57,387 bases of DNA from positions 1 through 57,387 of the forward strand of contig MCFE01000565.1 in NCBI GenBank assembly GCA_002104905.1. Reading direction: 5' to 3'. The translations under genes were made by a program, and so were the position numbers. Below, piece by piece: positions 1 through 12,664 of the stretch (position 1 is its first letter; each line of letters starts with the position of its first letter). The notes beneath the pieces are model-generated. The model searched no databases and was not told where the DNA came from. It was given only the letters and a program-made list of their open reading frames with translations. Source of the DNA: Basidiobolus meristosporus CBS 931.73. Its lineage: Eukaryota; Basidiobolomycota; Basidiobolomycetes; Basidiobolales; Basidiobolaceae.

Positions 1-2124
1 AAAATCATACCGGGATGCAACTTACCATGTACATGGTACAAGTGGACAACGGTCATGCTGCTGGCAACATATGATCCAGAGACTGTCCTGATTCCAGCAT
101 GTGTTAACAGTTGTATGGCATTCACATCCAAAAATGCTACCATTGCAACATGTCCAAATTGTCAGGAATCCACCACCATTGAGGGAAAACATTGTTCACA
201 CTCCAGATATATTCCGGTCATACCCTATCTGAGAAAGCTGATGCAGTCCAACAAATATTGCAAAGCTACAGAGTATTGCACCCAGTATCAATCAAGCGCA
301 AACATATCCAATATATTTGATGGCAAACACTACAAACAGCTAAGAAGCAAGGGCTACTTTGAAGGTATATATGACCATGCCTTTGCTTTAGCACTTTATG
401 GATTCTCATTAAACAAGTACTCTACTAGCAAATCCTGCTGGCAACTGATTCTCATCAATCTGAGTCTGCCACCCATCTTACAATATCAGAGCAATAATCT
501 GATGGTAGTCTCACTGGTATCTGGGCCTAAATCACCTTCCAACCTGGATAGCTACCTGTATCCATTGCTGAATGAGTTTTGGATGCTTTCCAGCGGGATA
601 ACAATAAATGGCTGTCATGTAAAAGCACATATTATTATCTGCATTGGTGATACCCCAGCCATCAGCAAGATAGCAGGTTTTTCTGGGCACAATGGACGGT
701 ATTGCTGTTGAATGTGTGAGATCCAGGGGATTTACTCCATAACTCACACATATTATTATTACCCAAACACCAGCACTAAGAACATCATCTTTCCACAGAG
801 AGAACGTACAGAAGTAAGCATGCAATTGCAGCAAAGTTGGCAAGCTATAAGCCATTGGCTGGAATATGGAATCAATCAGAAACTGGAGATACTTAAGATA
901 GAGGGTATCTGTTAGAGCAAAAGCTTTCCACTGGGAGCAATGCATTTTCTTTTCAACAATATCCCTATACTGATGACCAAGTTGTACATGGGGAATCTCA
1001 AGCTAAATGAGCCCTTTGAGATACCGGAGAAATTTGAAAAAACTGGCAAGATATTACAGAGTATCTGCTACCCTAAGTACTTCTCATGGGCTCCAATTAA
1101 TATTCATATGCATATGTGACAATACAAATGCAAAGGCTTGATGAACTGGATATGTATTTATTCAAGTGGTGTTCTGAAGCCATTCCCACCAAGAGTACAT
1201 TGGAAGCATTGGGAGTCATATGTGGACATTGTAGGAATATTTATCCAGAAGCGGATCATTAATGCCAACTTGACGCATCTACAGCTGTTGTGTGAGGAGT
1301 TTGTGACGGGATCTGAGCGGTTATACTACAAACATAAAGCTGAATGCATAGATTTCTACCGCTGCTGTATCCATTCTCTACTGCATCTTGCATGGTGTGT
1401 GGAGAATATTGGGCCTTGCTTTACCTTTTGGGAGTTTCCTATGGAGCAGATGTGTGGGGAGATAGGAAGGCAAGTCAAGTTGCACGGACTACCATATCCC
1501 AATCTCATCAAGAATATTACCTTCTAGTCCATCATGTATGTGATGAGTTGCACACGGAGGATAGCCAGAAAGAGTTGGAAAATACTGAGGACAAATGTGC
1601 ACATGGAGACACCTATGCCTATGGCATTAAGAAGCTAAGCAGCTCCAATGCATGGGTAATCAGTTAAGTAATGCAAAGTTGGGTTGGGTGCAACAAGCAA
1701 CTAATTTTTATCAGGAAAGCTCTACCAAGATATGCCGGATTTCTTGTGGTCACAAGCAAACTTTGACACCATTCATTATGGAATTCACACAAACAAAAGC
1801 CAGAGCACACCTATAAGGGGGACTAGAATCCAGCAGGGAGAAGGAATATATTGGCTAAATACCAAGAAGTTCTTTCCCAATATTCAGGAGGTATTCATGG
1901 CAGAAGTGGCAACAACCAAGCATATGTTTGCAAGATGTATATGCTACCAGCAGTACAAGGTATATGGCAACTTTGCAAGTATCACACTAAAAAGCCGTAA
2001 AGTTGAGGTGATAGAAGTATGTCAATTGCAGCAGGTGTGCACATTTGTAGAGGTTAGTAAGCAGGAGGCCATAGTTTTTTTTGATTCAAACTATATGTGG
2101 AATACCCAAGGTAGTAGTGGGTAA
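1..2124 (+). pseudogene. CACTA/Plavaka-type (tnp2-like) DNA transposase, decayed
   Basis: Reading frames at 55-711, 712-915, 1138-1527 and 1732-2124 line up in order with the tnp2/Transposase_21 family of CACTA (EnSpm, fungal Plavaka) elements. Visible landmarks are a CPNC zinc-binding pair, a NLSLPP block, a SGPKSPSNLDSYLYPLL block (the family's 'pgp..p.nl.sfL.Pl' segment), a GDTPA block followed by CCxMC, a TYYYYP block, and a C-terminal domain with EVIEV that resembles the end of Plavaka transposases. The protein is broken by an in-frame TGA at 709-711 and by later frame changes, so it is not expected to work. The element continues beyond the left edge, and no terminal inverted repeats are visible. 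Family placement is by motif order only. Confidence 0.6.
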
Positions 2125-2594
2125 GCAAATAAAGAAAGGTGATTCTACAGTGGAATATATGAATTGCACAAGGGGGGTAGAAAAAGGAAATACCATTTGG
2201 TAAATTGGTACAGTAGCATTATACAGAACCAGTGGCAGGCTGTCATACTGCCAAAAAAAGTCATCAGAGTCTCACTGTGAGGCCGTCAAAATACTGTCAA
2301 GTTTCTTGCCATATAAGGCAATTGGAAGTCCTGGCCCACTGGATCCACTTAAAATAGTAATAGAGCGCTGAAACACTGCAACAATACCATGCAAATATTG
2401 CCACAGCACCAATCAAATATCATCAAGTTTTATCCCTTTATTTGGCTGTAAAATTTGCAAAACACTATCATGATCTTGTTATAAGATTGTCAGGAGGGTC
2501 ACCAATTCCAAGCTGCTATTATTATGAAGGTCTCTAAACAGGATCTTGACAAATGATCCAGATTGGATCCACCTGTGGGACCAAATTATTTTTC
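2125..2594. other. No gene seen; AT-rich transposon flank
   Basis: There is no convincing reading frame. The stretch sits between the CACTA remnant and the first Copia-derived bases and is probably decayed transposon sequence. Confidence 0.4.
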
Positions 2595-2794
2595 ATAGGG
2601 AAAAACCATAGGATAAATTTTGATCATAGATCATAGATTGTGCAATCTCATTTATTGATCTGTTTGCATAATCTGCTACTGCATTTTACTGTGGGGAGTA
2701 TGGTACAGAATACTCTTACATTATCCCATGAATTTTGTAGAAGTGGATGAAGAGTTTTGAGGTATATTCTTGACTGTTGTCGGAGCAAATTTTC

Positions 2795-4645
2795 TTACTT
2801 TTTTGCTGGTTTCTCTCTCACCATGGCTTCAAACTCCCTGAACTTAGCCTGAGCTTCTTCCTTTCTCTCCATGAAGTAGACCCACATGTATTGCGTATAA
2901 TCACCAATAAAGGTGAATAAATACTTCATGCTGACTAAGGATAAATTTTGCATAGGTCCACACAGATATGAGTGAATTAGATCTAGTTTTTTCTTGGTTT
3001 TGACTAACCCAGAGCTCTTGAATGGTTGTCTGGCTTGTTTCCCATATATGCAGGCTTCACAGTGCTCCAAATTAGCTGATCTTTGATCAGTCAACTTAAA
3101 CAAATTCTGATCTCTGATATCTGAAGTAATATGAGCACCATTTTGATCAGTTATCCTGTATCCAGAATTGTCAAGCTGAAGCTGAGTCCTTCCGCTGTGG
3201 CCTTGCTTACAGATAGTAGGTTTTGGCTATTTCTGGTACAGAAAGTACTTATATAAAGGTCAGTGCAAGGCTTCCTTCACTGCTTCTAAGGTTTACTTGG
3301 ATATTTCTGTCTCCCACTGCATCAAGTGTTCTATTTTTACCCATGAAAGCCATCTTAATTGGAGTTTCTTGATATTGTTGTAAGAGTCTTAGAGATATTG
3401 GAAGTGATTGGGAGAACAAGTAGATTATGTGGTTTTCACTTAATGATTTATTGAATGTAAAAGTAGTATTTATACTTTTACCTGGTCTTAGCATTACAAA
3501 TATGTAGAGTAGGTTAAGGAAGGTCCCAAGAACACGTGTGCAAAGTTTGGGGCTGTTTGGACAACTTTGAGAATTTTCATGTTCTGGGTACCTGGTATTT
3601 TGGTGAAAATATTCTAAGTAAATCCCGACAAGGAATTTGGTCAGTATTCTCTAGGATTTGAGGGTAATGATCTAAGTGACTAAGTTAGGTGAATATTTAG
3701 GTGGAAATACAAATATTTACAGCAGATATTGGGAAAAAAGTTCTTTTTGGTTTGTTAAGTGTTGGGATGCTCCAGAGTCAATGTACCACATCTGAGAATC
3801 CTTGTTTGTGGTCATATTTAGTGCAGATATGAATAGTCTATCTTCATTTGTTGCAGCAGTCCCAAATTCCAGCTTTTTCTACTGACTATCTCTCTTTTTC
3901 AAGCACCAGTCTGATGTGTGTCCATTCCTTTTGCAGCAGTTGCAAAACAGGTTGCTATTGCCTTTAAAAGGTCTTGAGTATCTTCTTTATTGGTTATTAT
4001 TGCTTATTAAATCATTTCTTCTTCCTTCTTGTTGACACTTGATTTTCTTATTTCTTTATCCAGAAGCCTTCCATATACTTGATTTAAGGTCAAATCTTCA
4101 GTTCTGGACTCTAGGGTCAATACAAGGCCCTGAAACCTGTCTGTCAGGCTACTCAAGATGGTTACTACCACATCCTCATCAGTAGTTGGTATGTCCACAG
4201 ATTCCATCTCATCCACCAGCAGGGTAATTCTGTTAATTAGATTTTTCATTTCTTTGCCTGGCCGCAACTTTGTAGTAAAGAATTTTTGTCTCAGATACAT
4301 TTTCTTAGCAGCTGAGCATGACTGGTAGATGTCTTCTAATGCCTTCTAGGCATTCTTTGCTGCTTTTGCTCTTGAGCATTGAATTAGCAACTTGTCATTG
4401 ACATTAAAGCAAATGCAGTTAAAAGCACTTTGTTCTTTCTTCTGGTACTTTAAGGCTTCCTCTCCCATGTTTTTAGGAGGGCACTCTTCTTCCATGACAA
4501 TATCCCAAAGGCCTCTTTCTTGTAGCAGCATCTTCATCTTCACCTTACACACTTGGTAGTTAGATCCATCCAACTTTTCAGCAGAGGGAAGAGTTACAGG
4601 AATAGCAGTAGTAGACATTGCAGATAGAGACAGCTTGAGGCTCAC
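2795..4645 (-). pseudogene. Copia gag-pol remnant
   Basis: Fragments of the Copia polyprotein are readable at 4645-4346 and 4300-4007 (gag), and at 3103-2795 (integrase zinc-binding region and start of the catalytic core). They match the intact polyprotein of this window nearly residue for residue but are separated by stops, frameshifts and the solo LTR. The reverse transcriptase half is missing. Confidence 0.8.
3376..3724 (-). mobile_element. Solo Copia LTR nested in the decayed Copia
   Basis: A 349-bp LTR begins TGTTGTAAGAG and ends ACAGCA (a decayed ACAACA). It is flanked by a perfect 5-bp target duplication GATAT (3371-3375 and 3725-3729). The surrounding integrase/protease sequence resumes exactly across it, so it is a later insertion reduced to one LTR by recombination. 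Confidence 0.9.
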
Positions 4646-4649
4646 AACT

Positions 4650-4988
4650 TGTTGTAAGAGTCTTAGAGATATTGGAAGAACAAGTAGGTTGTGTGGTTTT
4701 CACTTAATGATTTATTGAATGTGAAAGTAGTATTTATACTTTTACTTGGTCTTGGCATTGCAAACACATAGAGTAGGTTAAGAAAGGTCCCAGGCACATG
4801 TGTGCAAAGTTTGGGGCTGTTTGAACAACTTTGAGAATTTTCATGTTCTGTGTACCTGGTATTTTGGTGAAAATATTTTAAGTAAATCCCAACAAGGATT
4901 TTGGTCAGTATTCTATAGGATTTGAAGGTAATGATCTAAGTGACCAAGTTAGGTGAATATTTAGGTGGAATTACAAATTTTTACAACA
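4650..4988 (-). repeat. 5' LTR of the decayed Copia
   Basis: It begins TGTTGTAAGAG and ends TTACAACA and is similar over its length to the LTRs of the intact element. It lies immediately upstream (minus strand) of the decayed primer-binding site and gag. Confidence 0.85.
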
Positions 4989-5044
4989 GTTGCTTGCCAG
5001 TATCCACTTAAAATATTATAATCAGAGCAACAGACACAAAGAAC

Positions 5045-5355
5045 ACAAATTTTTGCAAAGTTGTTTAAGCAGCCCAAGACTTGCACACTTGTTCTTGGGA
5101 CCTTCCTAAATATTTGTACAGGTTTGTTTTGTCAAGGCTATGTAGCAGTATATATACTACTTGTATATTCAATAAGTTACTGATTGAATACCATACATCT
5201 TACTTCCCACAGAATATGAGCCCCAAGCTTATTCTACATGCTTGCTTTGCCAAGACCATGTCAAAGTATAAATACCACTTTGACATTCAAGAAATGATCA
5301 AGTGAAAACTACAAAATCTACTTGTTCACCCAATCACTTCCAATATCTCCAAAAC
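5045..5355 (+). repeat. Diverged Copia LTR remnant, opposite orientation
   Basis: Segments such as TTCTTGGGACCTTCCTAA and AATCACTTCCAATATCTCC are the reverse complement of the LTRs elsewhere in the window, ending near CTCCTACA. The middle part looks partly duplicated. It is an old solo LTR or fragment. Confidence 0.6.
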
Positions 5356-7707
5356 TCCTACATCACCACTGGCTTCATGATAGAGATTATTGCACTAGAT
5401 GGTGCTGTAGCATGCCAGATTAATCTAGCACCATAAATTGGCTGGCACTATGTGGCACTATTGAACAGAATAAGACTTATGTATACCACTTCTGCAGTCA
5501 GTCATTCAGCATAGTAACCATAAGTATTGTGTAGCCCTTACAGAGGTACAAGTCTCAAGTTTTGATCCAGAGAAAAGTATCAACAAGTAACCATCATGCA
5601 GCTGCTCTAATCCTTTAAATCACTCTTGATATTCCCCAAAAGCCTGCAATATCTGCTACTTGGAGAACTCAAAGCCAATTGACTTATTTAAAATATTGCA
5701 CTAAATTTGTTGATTTTGAAATTAGGCAAATGCTGAGGATTGCTGAGGGTTTTGGCTATGTCCCATGGGCCTTGGCTTTGTACACTTTAGGTACTTTCAC
5801 CAACCATTCTTACCATGACCTTCACAGTGCTCAACTGAGGGTTTAAATGATCGGATTTAATTCATCCATAGCTTAATCATTCTAGCGATGTATCTCCCAG
5901 AAATCCTGGTCATGGGCAATATTGCAGCATAATACCATTAAAATACCTAGATCCACAATGGCCCATACAAGGTGCTGGCTTTCTCATGAGTAATGACCAT
6001 CGCTATACCTTGGTTGCAAGTGGAACAAACCACTGTCAGGTCAATGTACAAACGAGGCGTTGCAATAAACCAGAGCATTCAGGAATCCCAACCTAGCCCG
6101 AAGGTTTCACATAACTCGGGGATCTTCCACCAAATGCACCTTCCATTACCATCACGAAGCTCTGTATGTGACATAGATACTGGACTCCAACTCAGCTAGC
6201 AACGCTCTCTTCCTGTATTCCCGAATCCCATCAAGGCTCCCACGCCACCTGTACTCTATCACCGGTAGATGACCTTGAATGCGCTTTGAGAAATATTGAC
6301 CACCCACCACTACCCCACCATAGTCATGCATCATCAGTGTTCATTGGGGCAGGTAACTCGCTACAACCTGAATCGCCCAAGCAATATGTAGAAAATCTGG
6401 CGGTCAAGCTATTTGCGGTAGGGAAAATTCCACATCTAGTTGATGATCTGGCCTAGAAGTAGCCGGCGAGATTGGGGAACGGTCCACCAGGAATCTGATT
6501 CGATCTCCCCCCCCCCATTCGTCCCCACATTCACACCAATGGGTTCAGATGAATCTAATCTTCGAATCCCGCGCTGGTCAGCCCTCCCAATACGCCACAA
6601 GTGTTGAATCCATTTCCCCGCACTTCACTTCGTGGCCTGAGGGTAAAACATACGGGCGTCATGGATTGTCACCCAGCAAGCATGGTGCTGGTGTTCCAGA
6701 CTCCGAGGATGGCGAACAGGAAACCTCAGCCCATCCGTTGTCTGCTTTCGTAACGATCAGTGCACCGAAGATCCCGGATCCGAATCTGGTCCTACGCCAG
6801 CTAGCGTCACCGGAGTCCAAGGTCGCTAGCCATGATGGGACAAACAAACAAAGTTTGGGAAGGTGCTGTTCGTGGGATCATTGATCAAGTCACCGACCGG
6901 ATTTGTTGACTGGCTCAAGGTGGAGAAATTCAGCGGATGGGCCGCGGCTTTCTACATCTCTCTGGTGAGGTCCAACGGAGCAGAGGATCACTTGATCTTG
7001 AGGTAGGGGCGCCCTAGGGAAATTTCCTTCCGGTGGAGAATTTTCCCTGGTCAGGCAGCAAGATGCAACATACCGCGGCCTTCCCATCATATCCCCCATA
7101 GCGGAGTAAGCATGCCTATGATGTCATGCGATGCATTTCCAACCCAGAGCATGGAGGTCAACCATTGGCCTGGGGGAAAGGCAATGCCGGATTGAGACAC
7201 AAAGATAGGTACCACTCCAACCAGGTACAGCGGCCATTTAAAATGGAGTTGGCGTAGATCAACACGCAACACGCAATACGCAACCCGTACCGGAGGGCTA
7301 TTTTGAAAGGAGAGTTGTATTTTTATTCGGACGCAGTAAAACTGGTCGAATCAACGAGGCGGGGGCCTACAAATGGCCAAGGGCAGGCGACGTTACACCG
7401 GGTGGTGATTGGGGGTGAGCTCGATGGGCCCGATTAGGCAACGGTTTAAATGGGATTCCACCGACATATGTAGTGGTGTGCATTCATGAATGGTCTCCGA
7501 ATACACGAACATGGGCCTTTGTTCGTAATTCGATAAAACCCGAGGATCTCCGCGGATTCCATTGCTTGCCAATCCCTTTATTAGCCCTTTCCAGCTTCCC
7601 ATCTCCTTATACCGGGTCCACTCTATCCCATTGTCCAGTTTTGTTAGAAGAGTGATTATTCCTTTGCCCCTCCCATTGTTGTGCTTTTGTGAGGTGTTTC
7701 TACAACC
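5356..7707. other. Long intergenic stretch, no gene recognised
   Basis: Short open frames on both strands (for example 6549-6884) show no motif, no codon pattern like the neighbouring genes and no convincing splice partners. Composition changes near 6000 from AT-rich transposon-like DNA to the more balanced gene island. The part near 7300-7707 probably holds the chitin synthase promoter. Confidence 0.45.
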
Positions 7708-10700
7708 ATGAAAGGTACACCCCATGGTCCCACCCGTCTACCTTCGCCCCCTTTTTAATGGCTCCCTTCCCTGTAGGCTCTCATAGGCATTCCACAAGTG
7801 TACATACAAACGTCGAGTTGGACGAATTCGGACACGACGTTAGCAGTAGGGCACATTTGATGATCCAGTGAAGGCAGGCTGGCGTTTATTAACGTGGACT
7901 TGCGTTTAGGTCCGTCCATAGAAAATGCCACCCAGGGGAACCACCCCCGTCGGCAGAGATCGTTGATCAGACCGGAACGCCGGCCTACGTACCGAAGATT
8001 CCCCCAACGGGAGGAACCAACCTTTGACGAGAACGCCGACCGTCGAGATATCCTTGGTAGAAGCGACAGCTACTCACTACCGAAAAAGCCCAAGAAGATC
8101 ATGCTGATGGCGGAGACGAAACAATGCCCCTCCTGCTGGATGATCTTCTCCAAAATAGCTACCATCTACGCCCCATCCCCACTGCTGGTGTGCTGTGGTA
8201 CGTAAGGACGTTGTCCCGGTCTCTCTTGTCAACCCATTCATTCTAGTTTGCTCCAGGTATGAGAACTCCAGAGATCCGGCAGGCCTGGAGAGAGAAGATG
8301 GCCCTTTGTACCATCATCTTCTTTCTCTGTATCGTGGTCGGGTTCTTGACCTTTGGGTTCCAGCAGGTGCTGTGCGGCTTCGACAATGTGGGCCGCGTGA
8401 AGCAAGGAACCATGAGCATGTCTGACGGGTCCCTGTACGGTAAGGCACTGAGGTTGGATGGATTGAACCATCCTGCGGCCGCCGGGATTCCCACCGGAGG
8501 CAGTGTTGTTCCGCTCGCTGGAGGAAGGGACATATCTTTCATGTTTCAGAATGTGAACGGTCGGTGTAAGGGGGTTCTCGGCCTCACATCCGGCGCGGAC
8601 AGTAATGGGAATGTCATCAACTACTTTCCCTGCATTGTCCGTGGCACCAACACCACCTTGGATCCCTTGGCCGACCCCGAGAAAGCGGGATGCCATTCCT
8701 CCGCACTGGCCAGAGACACCCTGAAGCGCCTCCAATTCAACGGCGATATCTATTACGACTGGAGTGATCTCAAGTCAAAGCAAAGAGCCATGGTGGTGTA
8801 CAACGGGCACGTGTTGGATTTCGATCTGGTTTCGTGGCTGGTACCTGGAATCCAAGCACCCCCCATCTTTTACCAGCTCATGGATCCCAACTCGCCGTAC
8901 CGCGGGACCGACGTCACGTACCTTCTGAATAGCTACTACAAGGCTGAGGCAGACTGCGCGATGGACATCCTGAAGGTGGGTGTGCTTGACACGACCAGCA
9001 TGGGATGCATCATCTCCAACGTGGTTCTCTACGTATCCCTCATTGTCATTCTTGGGGTGGTGTTGACCAAGTTCTTCCTCGCCGTCTTCTTCGGCTGGGT
9101 GTTAAGCTGGCGCCTTGGCTCGTTCCGTGAGGAAACGTACGAGGAGCGTATGAAGCGGCTGGAAGCGATCGAACAGTGGAGTGAAAATCCCAACAACCTG
9201 GCCATCGCCTCGACTAGATCGAATGGCACCGCGATTCCTCACAAATCGAGCACCGGCTTCCTGCCAACCACGAGTCGCTACTCCTCCCCCGCCATGATCG
9301 CCGAATACCATAGCCGAAGGAACCCCAGTCAGCCCAGCCCCCTGTCCTCCGAAAAAACCAAGATCAGCCTTAACTCAGCCTCGGCCAACTCTCTGGCCGC
9401 ACAGACCCGATCTGGCTCCACCCCACCCGATTCCCCACGCACGCTCTCCCGCCGCTCGTCACACAGCTCGGCCACCGCCATCTCCAACATCCATACACCA
9501 CCCACACCACCACCCGTTTCCTTCCAGCCGTTCAACTTCCGATTGGCCCACACCATCATGCTGGTCACTTGTTATTCTGAAGGGGCGGAGGGGATGCGCA
9601 CCACGCTTGATTCGTTGGCCATCACGGACTACCCACAGTCGCACAAGCTAATCCTGGTGATCGCGGATGGCATCATCACCGGCAGCGGGAACGACATGTC
9701 CACCCCGGACATCTGTCTGTCGATGATGAAGGACTTCGTGATCTCGCCCGAGCACGTCCAGCCCTACTCCTACGTCGCCATCGCCGATGGCTCGAAGCGG
9801 CACAACATGGCCAAGGTGTACGCGGGCTGCTACAAATACGACGACAACACGGTTCCCCTGGAGAAACAGCAACGGGTCCCGATCATCTTGATCTCGAAGT
9901 GCGGGACCCCGGAGGAGGCGAACACCCCCAAGCCGGGGAACCGGGGCAAGCGCGACAGTCAGATCATCCTGATGTCCTTCTTGCAGCACGTGATGTTCGA
10001 TGACCGGATGACCGAGATGGAGTACGAGCTGTTCAATGCCGTCTGGAGCACCACTGGCGTGAGTGCCGATCAATTCGAGATCGTCCTCATGGTCGACGCC
10101 GACACGAAGGTCTACCCAGACTCGGTGACCCGTATGGTGTCCTGCATGGTGCGGGATCCCCAGATCATGGGCCTCTGCGGGGAGACCAAGATCGCCAACA
10201 AGAAGGATAGCTGGGTGTCGATGATCCAGGTGTTCGAGTACTACATCTCGCACCACCAGAGCAAGGCGTTCGAATCGGTCTTCGGTGGAGTGACCTGTCT
10301 GCCTGGGTGCTTCTGCATGTACAGGATCAAGGCCCCCAAGGGATTCAACGGGCTGTGGGTCCCGGTCCTGGCCAGCCCCGACATCGTGGAGCATTACTCG
10401 GAGAATGTGGTGGACACGCTGCACAAGAAGAACCTCTACCTCCTCGGGGAGGATCGGTTCCTCACCACCCTGATGCTGCGAACCTTCCCCAAGCGCAAGA
10501 TGGTCTTCGTGCCCCAAGCGGTCTGCAAGACCGTGGTCCCCGATTCATTCCAGGTTCTTCTGTCCCAGCGTCGCCGCTGGATCAACTCCACCGTACACAA
10601 CCTCCTGGAGCTGGTGCTGATCCGCGATCTCTGCGGGACGTTCTGCTTCTCCATGCAGTTCGTGGTGTTCATGGAGCTGGTGGGCACCACGGTGCTGCCC

Positions 10701-11231
10701 GCGGCCATTTGCTTCACCATCTACCTTATAGTCATCTCATTCATCGTCACCCCGGTCCCGGTGATCCCATTGATGCTGCTGGCGATTATCCTGGGCTTGC
10801 CCGCCGTGCTCATCCTCATGACAACCCGAAAGCTGGTGTACGTGGGCTGGATGCTCATTTACCTTGTATCCCTCCCAGTGTGGAATCTTATCCTCCCGAT
10901 CTATGCCTTCTGGCACTTTGACGACTTCAGCTGGGGCCAAACGCGCATGGTGGCTGGCGAGGCAGTCGGGGGAGACCACAGCAGGAAGGAAGGGGAATTC
11001 GATTCGAGTCGCATCGTCATGCGCAAGTGGTCCGACTTCGAACGTGTCAAACGTCGCAAGGCCAACCACGTTCTTTCCGAAATGATGTCCTACGGCAGCT
11101 CCAACGCATCCATCGAGAAGCTTGGCTACCACACGCCCAGTCAGCTGGCTCGATTCTCTTCATTTAATGTCTCCGCCAACCAGAGCGAGGCAGATAGCGA
11201 GTTCACGTATCAGAGTCGTGGCACCAAATGA
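7708..11231 (+). CDS. Class IV chitin synthase (Chs3-like)
   Basis: A membrane glycosyltransferase (GT2) that makes chitin from UDP-GlcNAc at the plasma membrane. The main exon is 8257-11231. Exon 7910-8197 precedes it across a 59-nt intron (8198-8256, GTACGTAAG to CTCCAG). Before that, a 7-nt first exon 7708-7714 (ATGAAAG) with a 195-nt intron gives an open frame of 1089 aa; this start is my inference, and the nearest in-frame ATG otherwise is 8101. N-terminal membrane segments lie in FFLCIVVGFLTFGF and further down in the stretch around VVLYVSLIVILGVV. Catalytic signatures are VDADTK, GEDRFLT and QRRRWINS, followed by several C-terminal membrane helices. The TPDICLSMMKDF and KPGNRGKRDSQI blocks are typical of class IV rather than classes I-III. 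A serine/proline-rich loop (about residues 400-520) separates the membrane part from the catalytic domain. An AATAAA lies at 11266. Confidence 0.93.
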
Positions 11232-11358
11232 ATATGAATAGTTTTGTTTGTATAGAGCAGGTAGTAATAAAGTGAATTAATTTAGATGACACGCATCACT
11301 TTATTGCAGTGGCTATCTTTATCCACCCCGGTGATGTGTACAATAGCTCTATCTACAG

Positions 11359-12394
11359 TCAACTGGCCTCGGGTTTATCCGGCATCGACACGACCCCGGT
11401 ACGCTTCTTCAACTCCATTTTGCGTAGCTGCTCTTCAACACAGCGCGCCAACGATGAATCCTTCCCCCTTCCGACGCGTTTGAAGAGTGGCTTCGCGGGG
11501 GCTTCGTCGGATCTCTGCTCGGTTTGTGGGGATGGGTGGGCGGTAGGACTGGTGGTTGTGCTTGGGGTGAGGCCCACTAGGATGTATGTTAGAGAGATCC
11601 CGCATGTCTTAAGGGTGGCATCCAAATTACCATTTTCTTCAGTAGCTCCGGATCCATCCTCTCGTCGAGTGGAAAGTCTTCCTGCAGTTGTCTCAAGTGG
11701 GTCTCCAAGGCTTCCAACCGTTCGTATACATTGAATGGGATATGAGATACTAGAGGATGGAAATATTAAGTCCGCAAAGAATCCCGGCCTCTGCAGCGGT
11801 CGATCTTGAACTTACCTGGCTTGATGTTGAAGTGCTCTTCGATGGCTCTTAATCTCTCTTCAACACCAGTAGACAAAGTGACCATGTCGGTTTTCTTGAT
11901 CTTGCGGGCGGATTCGTTCGTAGCATGTTGCATGGAACGCATCAGTGGCCCCCAGTCGTTATTGACCACGTCGATCTTCATTTGTAAAGAACGATTCAGT
12001 TTCACCGCATCAGTTCTAGCACAGGTGTCTGCGCCTGGTTACCAACAGAACACAAGCTGAATGAGTAAACAAACAACCAAGTCTCTCTAAGTCAGCGCTT
12101 CGTTACCCTGGGTGCTGGGATATTGCTTTAAAAACTCGATCCGGTTACTCTCGTCAATCTCTCGCCGCTTAACATGAATGAAGTTGTGCAACCTTTGGTC
12201 GATCTGTGGACTAGTTTAGTATGCTATCGTGAAAACCAGCTTTCCTCGAGGAACTGTACTTCTTGCTTGCCCCCACGAATCTGAATGGAATCCGGCTCGA
12301 GAACGGCCTCCGGTGCTGTTAAAGCGACAAGGTGAGACGTCTACTCAATAAAGCGAGCCTTTCCCAAGGCAAGCAACTTACTTCCAACCGACAT
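11359..12394 (-). CDS. MBIP-like coiled-coil protein (tentative)
   Basis: A six-exon model: 12394-12382, 12315-12260, 12203-12107, 12034-11816, 11749-11631, 11514-11359. It gives 219 aa with all phases consistent. The middle contains IDQRLHNFIHVKRREIDESN, then a helical stretch, then VEERLRAIEEHFNIKP followed by HIPFNVYERLEALETHL. This pair of helical repeats recalls MBIP (MAP3K12-binding inhibitory protein, a subunit of the ATAC acetyltransferase complex). The match is from memory of the family pattern, not a search. The last exon's acceptor is the least certain: an alternative at 11577 would change frame and end. It lies tail-to-tail with chitin synthase and in the same direction as HAP3. 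If the family is right, the protein would be nuclear and linked to chromatin. Confidence 0.5.
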
Positions 12395-12664
12395 GGTAGG
12401 TGGAGAAAAGGGATCCATGGTGGGGGCACGATAGGTGATGGTTTGAAAAAAGCGACCGAGACCAATCAAAATGGAATTTATAGAATCGATGGCTTCAACA
12501 ACAATGTGACTGGCCAATTTCACATATTTTATGTGTGGATTGCAATGGAAAATATAGCTACAACGAAAGTAGAAAATTCGGAAGGGAAGCAACGAATGAG
12601 CCATTGGTTGCTCAGCCCTCCTCACGAACAATGTTGGATGTGGGGGGAGGGGAAATGGGTCGTT

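Larger units (their letters stand above)
2595..4988 (-). mobile_element. Decayed Copia element fragment (5' LTR, gag, protease/integrase part)
   Basis: This is a diverged relative of the intact Copia at 46043-50729, in the same orientation. From the right it has an LTR (4650-4988), gag (about 4007-4645), a zinc-knuckle region, the protease region and integrase up to the part matching about 48540 of the intact copy, where homology stops. It carries frameshifts and stops. A solo LTR (3376-3724) has landed inside it. Pieces such as HCEACIYGKQARQPF identify the integrase zinc-binding region. It is a dead copy, older than the intact one. Confidence 0.85.

Noticed and set aside
6549-6884. 111-aa open frame before chitin synthase
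   Set aside because: No motif and no splice that joins it in frame to the chitin synthase exons.
9648-10517. 289-aa minus-strand open frame across the chitin synthase
   Set aside because: It is a shadow of the GC-rich catalytic domain on the other strand, with a His/Asp/Gly-biased composition and no motif.
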